Shown piece by piece: positions 15,388 through 23,509 of a stretch of 41,451 bases of DNA (its first letter is position 1; each line of letters begins with the position of its first letter). The notes under the pieces are model-generated. The model had not been told where the DNA came from and did no database searches. It saw only the letters and a list, made by a program, of their open reading frames with translations. Where the stretch lies: positions 1 to 41,451 of the forward strand of contig CAZVFT010000007.1 of the NCBI GenBank assembly GCA_964626495.1. The letters run 5' to 3'. Both the position numbers and the translations under genes were made by a program. This DNA is from JACNLN01 sp964626495. GTDB taxonomy: Bacteria; Fidelibacterota; Marinisomatia; Marinisomatales; CAZVFT01.

Positions 15388-15963
15388 ATGGCTCGACTTA
15401 ATCAAGATGTAGTGTCACGGAAAGAATTTATCCGGGGTTTCACACATTTATTTAAAAGTGAGATCTTGAAAAATTCAAATGGATCTGGCGATAAATACCA
15501 AGATTATTTATTACTCCCGGGGATAGAAAACCTAAACGCTTTTCTTGATAAATGCAATCAGTGTTACGATTGTGTTGAAGTCTGTCCGAGCGAGTCTATC
15601 AGAGTATGGCATAAAAACCATTCTCGATTAGATAGTTATCCAGTTATTGTTCCCAAAATAGAACCATGCCATTTCTGTGATAATTTTCCCTGTATTGATG
15701 TTTGTTCTACGGGTTCAGTAGAGAAGAAAAATAGTCATCTACCACTGGGAGTGGTGTCTATTGATGAACAATATTGTCATGCATATCAAGATCATTTTTG
15801 CCTTACCTGTGTTAACAGTTGTCCAGAAAACGGACAGGCAATTTCTACCGACCACATTGGCCGCCCGTTTATCATAAAAGATAAGTGCACAGGATGTGGA
15901 GTTTGCATTAACGTTTGTCCGGCAGAAAAACCGGCAATTAGAATTTTACATACAGGAGAGTAA
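15388..15963 (+). CDS. NapG/NapF-like 4Fe-4S ferredoxin, first copy
   Basis: The 191-residue iron-sulfur protein has four cysteine clusters: CNQCYDCVEVCP (about residues 51-62), CHFCDNFPCIDVC (about 94-106), CLTCVNSCP and CTGCGVCINVCP near the C-terminus. This is the four-cluster layout of NapG/MauM-type electron-transfer proteins. No Tat or Sec signal is seen, so it would stay in the cytoplasm unless carried with a partner. The annotated start could be a TTG one codon earlier; ATG 15388 is more likely. It lies between napA and napD, where nap clusters often place napF or napG. It probably takes part in quinol-linked electron flow with NapH or in maturation of NapA; which one is unclear. Confidence 0.8.
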   Translation: MARLNQDVVSRKEFIRGFTHLFKSEILKNSNGSGDKYQDYLLLPGIENLNAFLDKCNQCYDCVEVCPSESIRVWHKNHSRLDSYPVIVPKIEPCHFCDNFPCIDVCSTGSVEKKNSHLPLGVVSIDEQYCHAYQDHFCLTCVNSCPENGQAISTDHIGRPFIIKDKCTGCGVCINVCPAEKPAIRILHTGE

Positions 15964-15964
15964 T

Positions 15965-16225
15965 ATGCCAATAGCAGGAGTTGTAGTGTTAACCGTACCA
16001 GAAAAAACCAACGATATTCTACTTCAATTGAATAAGATTAAAAATGTCACCACTTATGGTGTCCACAAGGAGAATTTTATTGTGGCTGTGTTTGAAGGAG
16101 AAACGCCAAATGAGCTTGAGGAAATGAGCGACAAAATCATTAAAACAATTCCAGGGGTGCTTGGGATTTATCCAGCTTACGTGAATTTTGAAGATATAAA
16201 ATTACAGGAAGACGAGGAGAAGTAA
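15965..16225 (+). CDS. napD: NapA-specific chaperone
   Basis: NapD binds the twin-arginine signal of NapA in the cytoplasm and holds export until the cofactor is inserted. The 86-residue protein has the family's small ferredoxin-like fold pattern: an IAGVVVLTVPEK strand, a central VTTYGVHKENFIVAVFEGE and the IPGVLGIYPAYVNFE ending typical of NapD. Length is normal. The start is ATG 15965, one base after the stop of the upstream ferredoxin gene; the frame is open further 5' but that overlaps the coding sequence. A TACAGGAGAG ribosome-binding site lies inside the end of the upstream gene. Confidence 0.9.
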   Translation: MPIAGVVVLTVPEKTNDILLQLNKIKNVTTYGVHKENFIVAVFEGETPNELEEMSDKIIKTIPGVLGIYPAYVNFEDIKLQEDEEK

Positions 16226-16234
16226 TATTAACAA

Positions 16235-16750
16235 ATGTTGTTGGAATGGTTAAGTAAATTAACCTATTTACAAGATCCCCTAAGACCCCCAGGAGCAGTT
16301 GAAGAAGATGAATTTCTTCAGCTTTGTATTCGCTGCCGGAAGTGCGAAGAGGTGTGCCCATACAACTCTATCAAGTTTGCTCACGGGGAATGGGGGCTGA
16401 AGATGGGGACGCCGTTCATTGCTCCCAGAGACATCCCCTGTTATCTGTGTGACGATTTTCCTTGCATTGATTCCTGTCCCACAAATGCTCTTGAGCCAGT
16501 CGAATCAAAAGAAGACATCAGGATGGGCATTGCTGTGATTGATAAAACACTGTGTTTTGCTTACAATGGTATCATGTGCCGTGCTTGTTTTGATCGCTGT
16601 CCAATTTACAGAGGAGCAATAACCTTAGAACAAGAGTTATATCCTGTGGTGCATGAAGATAAATGTGTCGGATGCGGCATTTGTGAACATGTTTGTCCGA
16701 CAGAACAAACTTCCATCACTATGTTGAGTTCACACAAGGTTATCAGTTAG
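16235..16750 (+). CDS. napG: NapG-like 4Fe-4S ferredoxin, second copy
   Basis: The 171-residue protein has four 4Fe-4S motifs: CIRCRKCEEVCP, CYLCDDFPCIDSCP, CRACFDRCP and CVGCGICEHVCP. The beginning, LRPPGAVEEDEFLQLCIRC, and TPFIAPRDIPCYLC match the NapG signature closely (family members read RPPGA...FLxxCIRC and ARDIPCxMC). NapG normally has a twin-arginine signal and works with NapH to move electrons from quinol to the periplasm. Here the protein starts at MLLEWLSKLTYLQDP with no such signal, and no upstream in-frame extension supplies one. It starts nine bases after napD and is followed four bases later by napH. Confidence 0.85.
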   Translation: MLLEWLSKLTYLQDPLRPPGAVEEDEFLQLCIRCRKCEEVCPYNSIKFAHGEWGLKMGTPFIAPRDIPCYLCDDFPCIDSCPTNALEPVESKEDIRMGIAVIDKTLCFAYNGIMCRACFDRCPIYRGAITLEQELYPVVHEDKCVGCGICEHVCPTEQTSITMLSSHKVIS

Positions 16751-16754
16751 TGAA

Positions 16755-17582
16755 ATGAGGAAGTTTGAAAAATATATTAACGACCACCTTCATTTTCTGA
16801 GGAGAACGATTCAGGTATGCACAGTTCTATTGATCGTAGCCATACCGTTATTAAATAAAATAGGTTTCCATGCTGTCAGCGGAACTTTTTATAGTTTAAG
16901 TATTGGTGAATTGGATATTGTGGATCCTGCATTGGTGCTGCAAACTATATTGTTAACCAAAAGTATTCATCTGCCATTACTGATAGCAATTGTTATTCCA
17001 ATTCTAATTGCGATATTTTTTGGAAAGGTTTTTTGCAGTTGGGTTTGTCCCTATAATTTTATTGCGGAGTTTTCAGAAAAATTACGAAGAAAAATCAAAC
17101 CGTCTGTAACCTATCGAAACAGAAACCCCAAACCTCAATATTACTGGTTAATTTTTGGTATTATTCTTATGCTATTAATAATTACAGGTGTACCTGTAAT
17201 TACGTTGATTTCAATGCCGGGATTAATTACTTCTCAAATAGCGGATGGTCTCTTCTACAATGTTGTAGGTATCGAGGTTCTGCTGGTAGTTATCTTACTT
17301 GTATTAGAAGTATTTGTTGCTTCAAGGTTCTGGTGTAAATATGCCTGTCCGGTGGGAGCAACTTTGGCATTGGTTCGATCTAAACATGCTCTCAAGATAA
17401 AATATGAACCGGGTAATTGTGCAAAATGCAGTGAAAAAACCGAAAACCCATGTAACAAAGCCTGTCCAATAAATTTAAACCCGAGACTGACAGATATATA
17501 TCCCTACTGCTACAATTGTTTTGAGTGTGTCGACAGATGCAGGGATATTGGATGTCAGGCACTGTCAATTACTTTTAAATAA
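16755..17582 (+). CDS. napH: NapH-like quinol dehydrogenase, membrane subunit
   Basis: The 275-residue inner-membrane protein has about four helices and two CxxxCP motifs facing the cytoplasm, CSWVCPYN and CKYACPVGA, as in NapH. A C-terminal double-cluster ferredoxin region follows (CAKCSEKTENPCNKACP and CYNCFECVDRCRDIGC). Lengths of NapH proteins are about 280 residues, so it is complete. It is thought to oxidise menaquinol or ubiquinol together with NapG. Since napC is absent, NapGH is one of two possible quinol entry points in this cluster, the other being the Rieske/cytochrome b pair just downstream. An 85-base gap separates it from the Rieske gene. Confidence 0.9.
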   Translation: MRKFEKYINDHLHFLRRTIQVCTVLLIVAIPLLNKIGFHAVSGTFYSLSIGELDIVDPALVLQTILLTKSIHLPLLIAIVIPILIAIFFGKVFCSWVCPYNFIAEFSEKLRRKIKPSVTYRNRNPKPQYYWLIFGIILMLLIITGVPVITLISMPGLITSQIADGLFYNVVGIEVLLVVILLVLEVFVASRFWCKYACPVGATLALVRSKHALKIKYEPGNCAKCSEKTENPCNKACPINLNPRLTDIYPYCYNCFECVDRCRDIGCQALSITFK

Positions 17583-17667
17583 GGAAATGAAAAAATTTTG
17601 AAATTGGAAAAACTTAAACAATTCGAGACAATAAATATTTAAGATTACAAATAAATAGGGTAATTAA

Positions 17668-18135
17668 ATGGAAAAAGAAAAGCAACAAAAGCAAACACGA
17701 AGAGATTTCCTCTTTAAATTTGGAATTATTGGTGTTTTAGTCATTGGTATTGGAGCATTTGTCAGAAACTTATACCTTTTCATATTTCCAGGAAAAAATG
17801 AAGTGAAATATCATAAATACTTAGTTGGAAGGGTTAGTAAAATTCCTTTTGGAGAAGCAAAGGAGATTACCATACAGAAGAAACCGGTGTTTGTAGTTCA
17901 TCTTGAGGATGGCTTTAAAGTATTTTCTGGAATCTGTACCCATCTTGGCTGCATTATAAAATGGGAGGAGAATAATAACCGTTTCTTTTGTCCCTGTCAT
18001 AAAGGGATATTTGATAAAACGGGGAAAGTTGTTGATGGTCCTCCTCCTGAACCTCTACATGAGTATAAAGTAGAGCAGGAGGAAGATTTAGTGTTTGTTT
18101 ATGTTAAAGATAAAGTTAAGGGTCCTTGGTCATGA
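17668..18135 (+). CDS. Rieske 2Fe-2S protein of a cytochrome bc/b6-type complex
   Basis: The 155-residue protein has a basic N-terminus with a twin-arginine-like TRRDFLFK, then one membrane helix (about residues 16-37), then a Rieske domain. Cluster ligands are in CTHLGC (near residue 90) and CPCHKG (near 110), with the expected downstream GPPPEPL proline loop. It is the electron-accepting iron-sulfur subunit that takes the first electron from quinol and hands it to a cytochrome c on the periplasmic side. Its stop codon overlaps the cytochrome b start (ATGA), so the two are translationally coupled. There is no cytochrome c1 or f gene; the octahaem protein downstream may take its place. Confidence 0.93.
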   Translation: MEKEKQQKQTRRDFLFKFGIIGVLVIGIGAFVRNLYLFIFPGKNEVKYHKYLVGRVSKIPFGEAKEITIQKKPVFVVHLEDGFKVFSGICTHLGCIIKWEENNNRFFCPCHKGIFDKTGKVVDGPPPEPLHEYKVEQEEDLVFVYVKDKVKGPWS

Positions 18136-19178
18136 GTGTAAAAGAGTGGTTAAAAGAACGATTTCCAATTGATTACGAGAAATTTGTCGAAATCAATGAA
18201 AATATTTTTATTAAAGAACCGATTCCGTTACATATGAAAAAATGGTTGTTGGCTATGGGAACAACGCCGTTTATCTTGCTCCCGATACAGATTGTCACGG
18301 GAATCCTTCTGGCGTTTTATTTTGTACCATCACCGGAGATGGCGTATGAAAGCGTCAGATATATAACAGAAGAGGTACAATTAGGATTCTGGATTCGCGG
18401 GTTTCATAGCTGGGGCGCTAACTTGATGATTATTTCCATGTTTTTACATATGATGCGAGTCTTTTTTACCCATGCTTACCGGAAGCCCCGGGAAATTAAT
18501 TGGATTGTGGGATTTATTTTGTTGTTTCTTGTGTTAACCATATCATTTACTGGTTATTCTCTGACTTACAATCAATTATCCTATTGGGCTGCTACTGTGG
18601 GGACAAACCTTGTAAAGGAAACGCCCCTTATCGGTGGATTTTTAGTAAATATGCTGAGAGGAGGAGAGAGTGTTACTGCGAATACTCTAACACGGTTTTA
18701 CACCCTGCATGTGTGGTTGCTTCCACTTTTGATTACGCTAATGATTGTTATTCACATAATTGTGTTACGGGTTCATGGTATATCTGAACCGGAGGGATAT
18801 GATAAAGGATATTATTCATTTTATCCATCTCATTTCAATAAGATTATCATAGTCACGTTATTCCTTCTTTCCCTGATAAGCTTACTGACGGTAATCCTTC
18901 CTCCGGGGCTAGGCCAGCCAGCTGATCCAATGAATACCCCCCTTCATATAAAACCTGAGTGGTATTTTTTCTCTGTATTCTTATTCCTGAAGCTGGTTCC
19001 AATTAAACTGGGGATCCTGTTGATTGGATTGATTGTGCTAATAATGATTTTTTGGCCATTTATTGAACCTCTAACTTCAAAGAAGGAGGACAGGAGAGCA
19101 ATTATCAATTATATATTGGGAGGAACTGCTATTTTAGTACTTATAGCATTCACGATTTTAGAAACCATTTCGCTTTAA
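18132..19178 (+). CDS. Cytochrome b of a Rieske/cytb complex, b6-type His spacing
   Basis: The 348-residue inner-membrane protein combines the b6-like N-terminal half and a subunit-IV-like C-terminal half with the quinol-site motif PEWYF. Haem ligands are two His pairs: HSWGANLMIISMFLH (13 residues between) and HVWLLPLLITLMIVIH (14 between). Fourteen in the second pair is the b6f/green-clade spacing rather than the bc1 value of thirteen. There is no cysteine in the whole protein, so the covalently bound extra haem of b6f complexes is not expected. I chose ATG 18132, which overlaps the Rieske stop by four bases; the frame can also start at TTG two codons earlier. It is followed 30 bases later by the octahaem cytochrome gene. 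Confidence 0.92.
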   Translation: MSVKEWLKERFPIDYEKFVEINENIFIKEPIPLHMKKWLLAMGTTPFILLPIQIVTGILLAFYFVPSPEMAYESVRYITEEVQLGFWIRGFHSWGANLMIISMFLHMMRVFFTHAYRKPREINWIVGFILLFLVLTISFTGYSLTYNQLSYWAATVGTNLVKETPLIGGFLVNMLRGGESVTANTLTRFYTLHVWLLPLLITLMIVIHIIVLRVHGISEPEGYDKGYYSFYPSHFNKIIIVTLFLLSLISLLTVILPPGLGQPADPMNTPLHIKPEWYFFSVFLFLKLVPIKLGILLIGLIVLIMIFWPFIEPLTSKKEDRRAIINYILGGTAILVLIAFTILETISL

Positions 19179-19208
19179 TTATTAACAATAATAGACCGGA
19201 GGTAACAC

Positions 19209-20822
19209 ATGAACAACGCAAAGATCCAACAGTGGTTAATTGGTATTTTTAGTGTGCTTCTTATTGTATCTCTTATGATTGTTGCAACAGTTGAAATAAA
19301 AAAGACGCAGGAATACAAGCCAGAAATTGATATTGATAATATTACAGCTCGATGCATCACTTGTCACGAAAAAGAAAATATTGCCGTGAAGCAGATAGAT
19401 GCATGGGAAGAAAGTGAACATGCAGTTATGGGTATTGGTTGTTTTGAATGTCACGAAGCTGAAGATGGTGACTTTGATGCTCAGAGATGCCCCGAGAGTG
19501 ATTTTTTAATTGCACGTCACCCTACCCCAAAAGATTGTGCTGAATGTCATGAGCAACAGGTGGCAGAATTTGCTAACAGTAAACACGCACACCAGTTCTG
19601 GCTATTTGCTAATGCTGACAGGGCAGTATATGAAAACCCCATCTCTACCAAGCACGGTTGTGAACAGTGTCATCAGGTTGGAAATATCTGGCCTGACGGT
19701 AGCGTCGGAGAATGTGATGTGTGCCATGCTAAACATTCATTTGATCTGGCAGTAGCGCGCCAGCCTGAAACATGTGGTGAATGCCACATCGGTCCGGATC
19801 ATCCACACATTGAGATTTATAATGAGTCCAAACACGGGAACATTTTCATAACTAAAGGTGGTGAATGGGATATGGGATACCACACCGATGATAATGAACC
19901 AATTCCCATTGAAGCGCCAGTATGTGTTACATGTCATATGGATGGGAATGAAAAGCAGCCTATGACGCATAATGTCAGCGCTCGTTTAGCATGGGAATCT
20001 CAGTCCCCGTGGAGCTATCGCACTGTCTGGGATGAGGAAAATCTTGGAAGCTGGGAAGTGAAACGAGAACGAATGGAATCCATTTGCAAGAGCTGTCATG
20101 CTCCAGATTTTATAGAAACCTATTTAGTGACTGCTGATTTAGTAAATCTGCAGTATAATGAAATCCGAAGAATGTTTGTCTATTGGACGAAAAAGTTAAC
20201 TAATAATGGTTTGATAGATAGACTAAAAGCTGACGGCAATTTTTATTCAAATCCTGTATTAAACGGATGGGATGAAGTACCAGAACTTGAAATGTACCAT
20301 GCCTGGCATCACGAGGGACGTCGCTTCCGCCATGGAGCTGAAATGATGGGAGCCGATTTCACACAGTGGCATGGTATCTGGGATTTGCAGGAGGATATGG
20401 TAGAATTGATTGCATGGGCTGCGGAGCACGGAGATAAAGAAGCAGAAGAGTGGGTTGAATCCAATCACCCATCAAAATTTGCTCCATACGCTTTGTATGA
20501 TATTCCAGGAAGCGCTTGGGGTATTCCTACAAAGACAAACACGACGCCTTTTGTTTACAAGGATAACAAGGATTATTGGGATCGGATTAAAGCAAATGTG
20601 GAAACAGTTTATGAGAAAGGTTTACTGGCTGAAGATCAGTGGGATCTATGGATGAAACGGTACGAAAATAAAGATCATTACCTTGGTCTTAAATACAGTT
20701 CAGATGTGGATTCAACCTGGAACTTTTACAAAGAAAGAAACGCATTAGATACCAAAGCATTCAAGGAACAAGCTGTTAAATTAAATTTACCGGGCAAATC
20801 ATTCTGGGAACGTAAAAAATAA
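19209..20822 (+). CDS. Octahaem cytochrome c, hydroxylamine oxidoreductase (HAO) family
   Basis: The 537-residue protein has an N-terminal membrane anchor (about 9-30) and eight CxxCH sites, starting at Cys49, 78, 110, 151, 169, 189, 239 and 293. HAO-family stretches include CHIGPDHPHIEIYNESKHG and MTHNVSARLAWES, plus a helical C-terminal region with WHHEGRRFRHGAEMMGADFTQWHG. In oxidative HAO a tyrosine in this last region crosslinks the catalytic P460 haem. Here the matching stretch GADFTQWHG (381-389) has Phe and Thr. Relatives without this tyrosine (epsilon-proteobacterial and Ignavibacterium types) are reductive, turning nitrite into hydroxylamine or ammonium. With Nap genes upstream, nitrite reduction is the likely role. 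A GGAGG site precedes the ATG, and it is the last gene of the nap cluster. Confidence 0.9.
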   Translation: MNNAKIQQWLIGIFSVLLIVSLMIVATVEIKKTQEYKPEIDIDNITARCITCHEKENIAVKQIDAWEESEHAVMGIGCFECHEAEDGDFDAQRCPESDFLIARHPTPKDCAECHEQQVAEFANSKHAHQFWLFANADRAVYENPISTKHGCEQCHQVGNIWPDGSVGECDVCHAKHSFDLAVARQPETCGECHIGPDHPHIEIYNESKHGNIFITKGGEWDMGYHTDDNEPIPIEAPVCVTCHMDGNEKQPMTHNVSARLAWESQSPWSYRTVWDEENLGSWEVKRERMESICKSCHAPDFIETYLVTADLVNLQYNEIRRMFVYWTKKLTNNGLIDRLKADGNFYSNPVLNGWDEVPELEMYHAWHHEGRRFRHGAEMMGADFTQWHGIWDLQEDMVELIAWAAEHGDKEAEEWVESNHPSKFAPYALYDIPGSAWGIPTKTNTTPFVYKDNKDYWDRIKANVETVYEKGLLAEDQWDLWMKRYENKDHYLGLKYSSDVDSTWNFYKERNALDTKAFKEQAVKLNLPGKSFWERKK

Positions 20823-20884
20823 ATTTTACCTCGTGTGATTTTTCACCTGTGGTAAATTACCAGCGCTTTTTGAAAAATTAGTTC

Positions 20885-21079
20885 CCTCCGAGCTTTTACT
20901 CTAAGGAAAGAAAGTCTAAGAGTAAAAGCCGATAGGGTCAGGCGGGAAACTGTCAGATCTCCCGATCCCTGAAATATTTCGGGGTGACTTGGAAAGGAGG
21001 AAATACAAAGTGCTAAGGTGCGAGAGTAACCGGCACTTGAAAAAATATAGCCTCTTTTCCACAACGTGGGATGGGGGCT
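20885..21079 (+). ncRNA. Structured leader RNA ending in a terminator-like hairpin (candidate riboswitch)
   Basis: A closed domain at 20885-21000 is held by CCTCC/GGAGG (20885-20889 with 20996-21000). Inside are a perfect 11-base-pair arm GCTTTTACTCT/AGAGTAAAAGC (20892-20902/20919-20929), GTCA/TGAC (20937-20940/20985-20988), CGGGA/TCCCG (20943-20947/20960-20964) and CCCTGAAA/TTTCGGGG (20967-20984). A second arm AAGTGC/GCACTT (21008-21038) follows. Last comes a strong hairpin AGCCTCTTTTCCAC/GTGGGATGGGGGCT (21049-21079, 13 of 14 pairs) and TTCCTGTTTT, like a terminator. It sits in the 323-base gap before a TonB receptor. I could not match it to the conserved core of cobalamin, TPP, FMN, SAM, lysine or c-di-GMP riboswitches. 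Confidence 0.6.
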
Positions 21080-21145
21080 TTCCTGTTTTATGAGGACAAT
21101 ACATTTAATATTTGTAAACAATGATTAAAGTTAGGAGTTGAAAAA

Positions 21146-23410
21146 ATGATAAAAAACCACATTATATATTTGGCCGTAATATCTTTGTTTTTGGCTTCGT
21201 ACACAATGAGCCAAACTACAATTACCGGTCGTGTTCTTGACTCAAAAACCGATCAACCGTTAAGTGGTGCCAATATTGTTCTGGTGGGAGGGGATTTAGG
21301 AACGACATCTAATAAGGAAGGACAATACCAACTTAGCATAGCTGAACCGGGAGAATATGTATTAAGAGTGAGTTTTATCGGTTATGAAGAAGCAGTTAGA
21401 AATCTCTCATTAGGTCAAAATCAGAACCTGACCGTTAACATTCAACTTCGATCAACAATCTTGAGAGGTAACATTGTTTTAGTTACAGCCACCAAAACAG
21501 AGCGAAGATTATCAGAAATTCCCGGAAGGGTGGAAGTGATCACACAAGACGAATTAAAAAGTCTGCCATCTCAAAAGTTAGATGACGTTCTTAAATACTC
21601 TTCGGGTCTGAATGTACACCGAACATCAGGAATTTTCGAGATAAGACCTGTGGTAAGTCTGCGTGGTGTCTCGGGGGATGAGCCGGGAAGAACCTTAGTA
21701 TTGGTAAATGGTGTTCCCATCAATAAATCTGATACTGGGGTTGCCAACTGGAACAGAATCAATGTGAATAATATTGAGCAGGTTGAAATATTCAAAGGAG
21801 CTGGATCTTCCCTTTATGGAAATAACGCTATGGGAGGTGTGATAAATATTATTACCCAAACTCCAGTGGAAAATTTCAGTGGGGGTGCAAATGTTTCCTA
21901 TGGGACATATAACACATTGAGTACGAATTTTAATCTTTCCATGCAAAAAAATGATAAATTACACTTTGGTGTTGATGGATTCTATAGGAGAAGCGATGGC
22001 TATATAGACCTGCCCGAGACACTGAAGACAGAATATACCGTGCCACTCTTCCTTGATGAAAAAGGAATATCAGCACAAATGGGATTTGACTTAAATCCTG
22101 CTACAAGTGTAAAAGTGCTGTATGATTATTATGATGACAAACGCGGAGAAGGGGAGATAATTGAGGAAGTTGATGGAAAACATAGACACTTCGACACACA
22201 TTTTTTTCAGGGGAAATTTACCGGGAGGAGAGAAAATTCTAAATATGAATTAAATGGATTTTATCAATTTGAGAATTATTTGCGGGTTGATGAACGGATA
22301 AAAAAAGGGGAATATCAGAAATTTGACGTTACCTCCAATCGTGTAGACAAAGGATTGTTGTTTTATTATTTACGGAATATTGAGTCTAACCACACGATGA
22401 TCTTGGGATTTGAATTAAAATCGGGAAGTGTTGATGGTGGTGATTATTATACCACATCACCCGATACAATTTTAAATCGTGGTAAAATGCAATTCCTTGC
22501 TGTTTACCTTCAGGATGAGTTTGGTTTGATGGATAAAAGATTACGCATTATCGCAAGCCTTCGCTATGATAAGGTGAAATTCTATGACGGTTATTTCCAT
22601 GCAAACTTAGAAGAGAATCCTTTTTACGCCTATAACGATGATTTAGATGAAAATCGGTGGGATGCTTATAGTCCAAGAATTGCGGCGAGGTATAGTTTGT
22701 TCGGGAATTTGAGTGGTTATTTATCTTATTCAAAAGGTTTCCGTTCGTCAATTTTAGATGATTTGTGCAGATCAGGATGGATGCGATTAGGACCCAAAGT
22801 CTCAAATCCAGAACTTGGTCCGGAGACAATTGACAGTTATGAATTTGGTTTTGATTATTCGCCTGAAAACACAATGAAATTTTCACCGTCATTCTATTAT
22901 TCGAAGGGGAATGATTTTCTGTACTTTGTTGATACGGGGGATTTACTCTGGGGGAAAAAACCAATTTACAGAAGAGAAAATATAACAGCAGTTGATATCT
23001 ATGGAGCCGAATTCGATTTCACATATAGATCCTATGGTTCAATATTTTTTTCCGGTAATTACACGTACAACCAGTCAACCATATCGAAGTTTCCTGACAA
23101 TCCTGAATTGGAGGGAAAATATTTAATTTATTCTCCGATCCACCAAACGAAGGTTAGCATTCAATGGGAAAATAAGTTTATTAATATTATTCTTGGGATC
23201 CGGTACAAAGACAGACAATTCATTAATGATGACAATTCTGAAGAAATAGATGCTTATTATACTCTGGATGTTCAGGTCTGGAAGGTCCCGTTTGATAATA
23301 TGAAGATAGCTGTTGATTTTCTGAATATTACCAATGAAAGACAAACAGAGCATATAGAAAGAATGTCACCGGGAAGATTGATTAATATAAAACTTTCTTA
23401 TAATTGGTAA
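21146..23410 (+). CDS. TonB-dependent outer-membrane receptor with carboxypeptidase-regulatory-like domain
   Basis: The 754-residue protein takes up a large or scarce ligand across the outer membrane using TonB energy. It has a signal peptide (cleavage about residue 22). A CarboxypepD_reg-like beta-sandwich follows (about 23-115, TITGRVLDSKTDQPLSGANIVLVGG), then a plug domain (about 115-235, with ATKTERRLSEIPGRVEVIT and SSLYGNNAMGGVINIIT). The beta-barrel ends in KLSYNW, an aromatic C-terminus. Plug and barrel style are like BtuB/FepA-type siderophore, cobalamin or metal receptors rather than SusC. A TAGGAGTT ribosome-binding site precedes the ATG. The folded leader RNA upstream suggests transcription attenuation by its ligand or a related signal. 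No inner-membrane ABC transporter for it is in the window. Confidence 0.92.
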   Translation: MIKNHIIYLAVISLFLASYTMSQTTITGRVLDSKTDQPLSGANIVLVGGDLGTTSNKEGQYQLSIAEPGEYVLRVSFIGYEEAVRNLSLGQNQNLTVNIQLRSTILRGNIVLVTATKTERRLSEIPGRVEVITQDELKSLPSQKLDDVLKYSSGLNVHRTSGIFEIRPVVSLRGVSGDEPGRTLVLVNGVPINKSDTGVANWNRINVNNIEQVEIFKGAGSSLYGNNAMGGVINIITQTPVENFSGGANVSYGTYNTLSTNFNLSMQKNDKLHFGVDGFYRRSDGYIDLPETLKTEYTVPLFLDEKGISAQMGFDLNPATSVKVLYDYYDDKRGEGEIIEEVDGKHRHFDTHFFQGKFTGRRENSKYELNGFYQFENYLRVDERIKKGEYQKFDVTSNRVDKGLLFYYLRNIESNHTMILGFELKSGSVDGGDYYTTSPDTILNRGKMQFLAVYLQDEFGLMDKRLRIIASLRYDKVKFYDGYFHANLEENPFYAYNDDLDENRWDAYSPRIAARYSLFGNLSGYLSYSKGFRSSILDDLCRSGWMRLGPKVSNPELGPETIDSYEFGFDYSPENTMKFSPSFYYSKGNDFLYFVDTGDLLWGKKPIYRRENITAVDIYGAEFDFTYRSYGSIFFSGNYTYNQSTISKFPDNPELEGKYLIYSPIHQTKVSIQWENKFINIILGIRYKDRQFINDDNSEEIDAYYTLDVQVWKVPFDNMKIAVDFLNITNERQTEHIERMSPGRLINIKLSYNW

Positions 23411-23509
23411 GGAACGGTCCGGCGACTTTTGAAAAACAGATACCAAAAAATATTCTAATAGGAATAATATGGGGATTGGTAGAAATTTTTATCTCTCCGG
23501 TCATTAAGA

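Noticed and set aside
20850..20864. Possible sigma-54 promoter before the TonB receptor leader
   Set aside because: GG-N10-GC spacing is met (TGGTAAATTACCAGC) but the -12 part is CAGC and the -24 part lacks CA; too weak compared with the porin promoter.
20885..21079. Cobalamin riboswitch
   Set aside because: Tempting because of the TonB receptor, but the GCCACTG/GCAACTG core and the GGTG...CC motif are not visible in either orientation.
20843..21121. Open frame of 92 codons on the minus strand before the TonB receptor
   Set aside because: It is antisense to the structured leader RNA; its reading follows the RNA arms and no protein family is seen.
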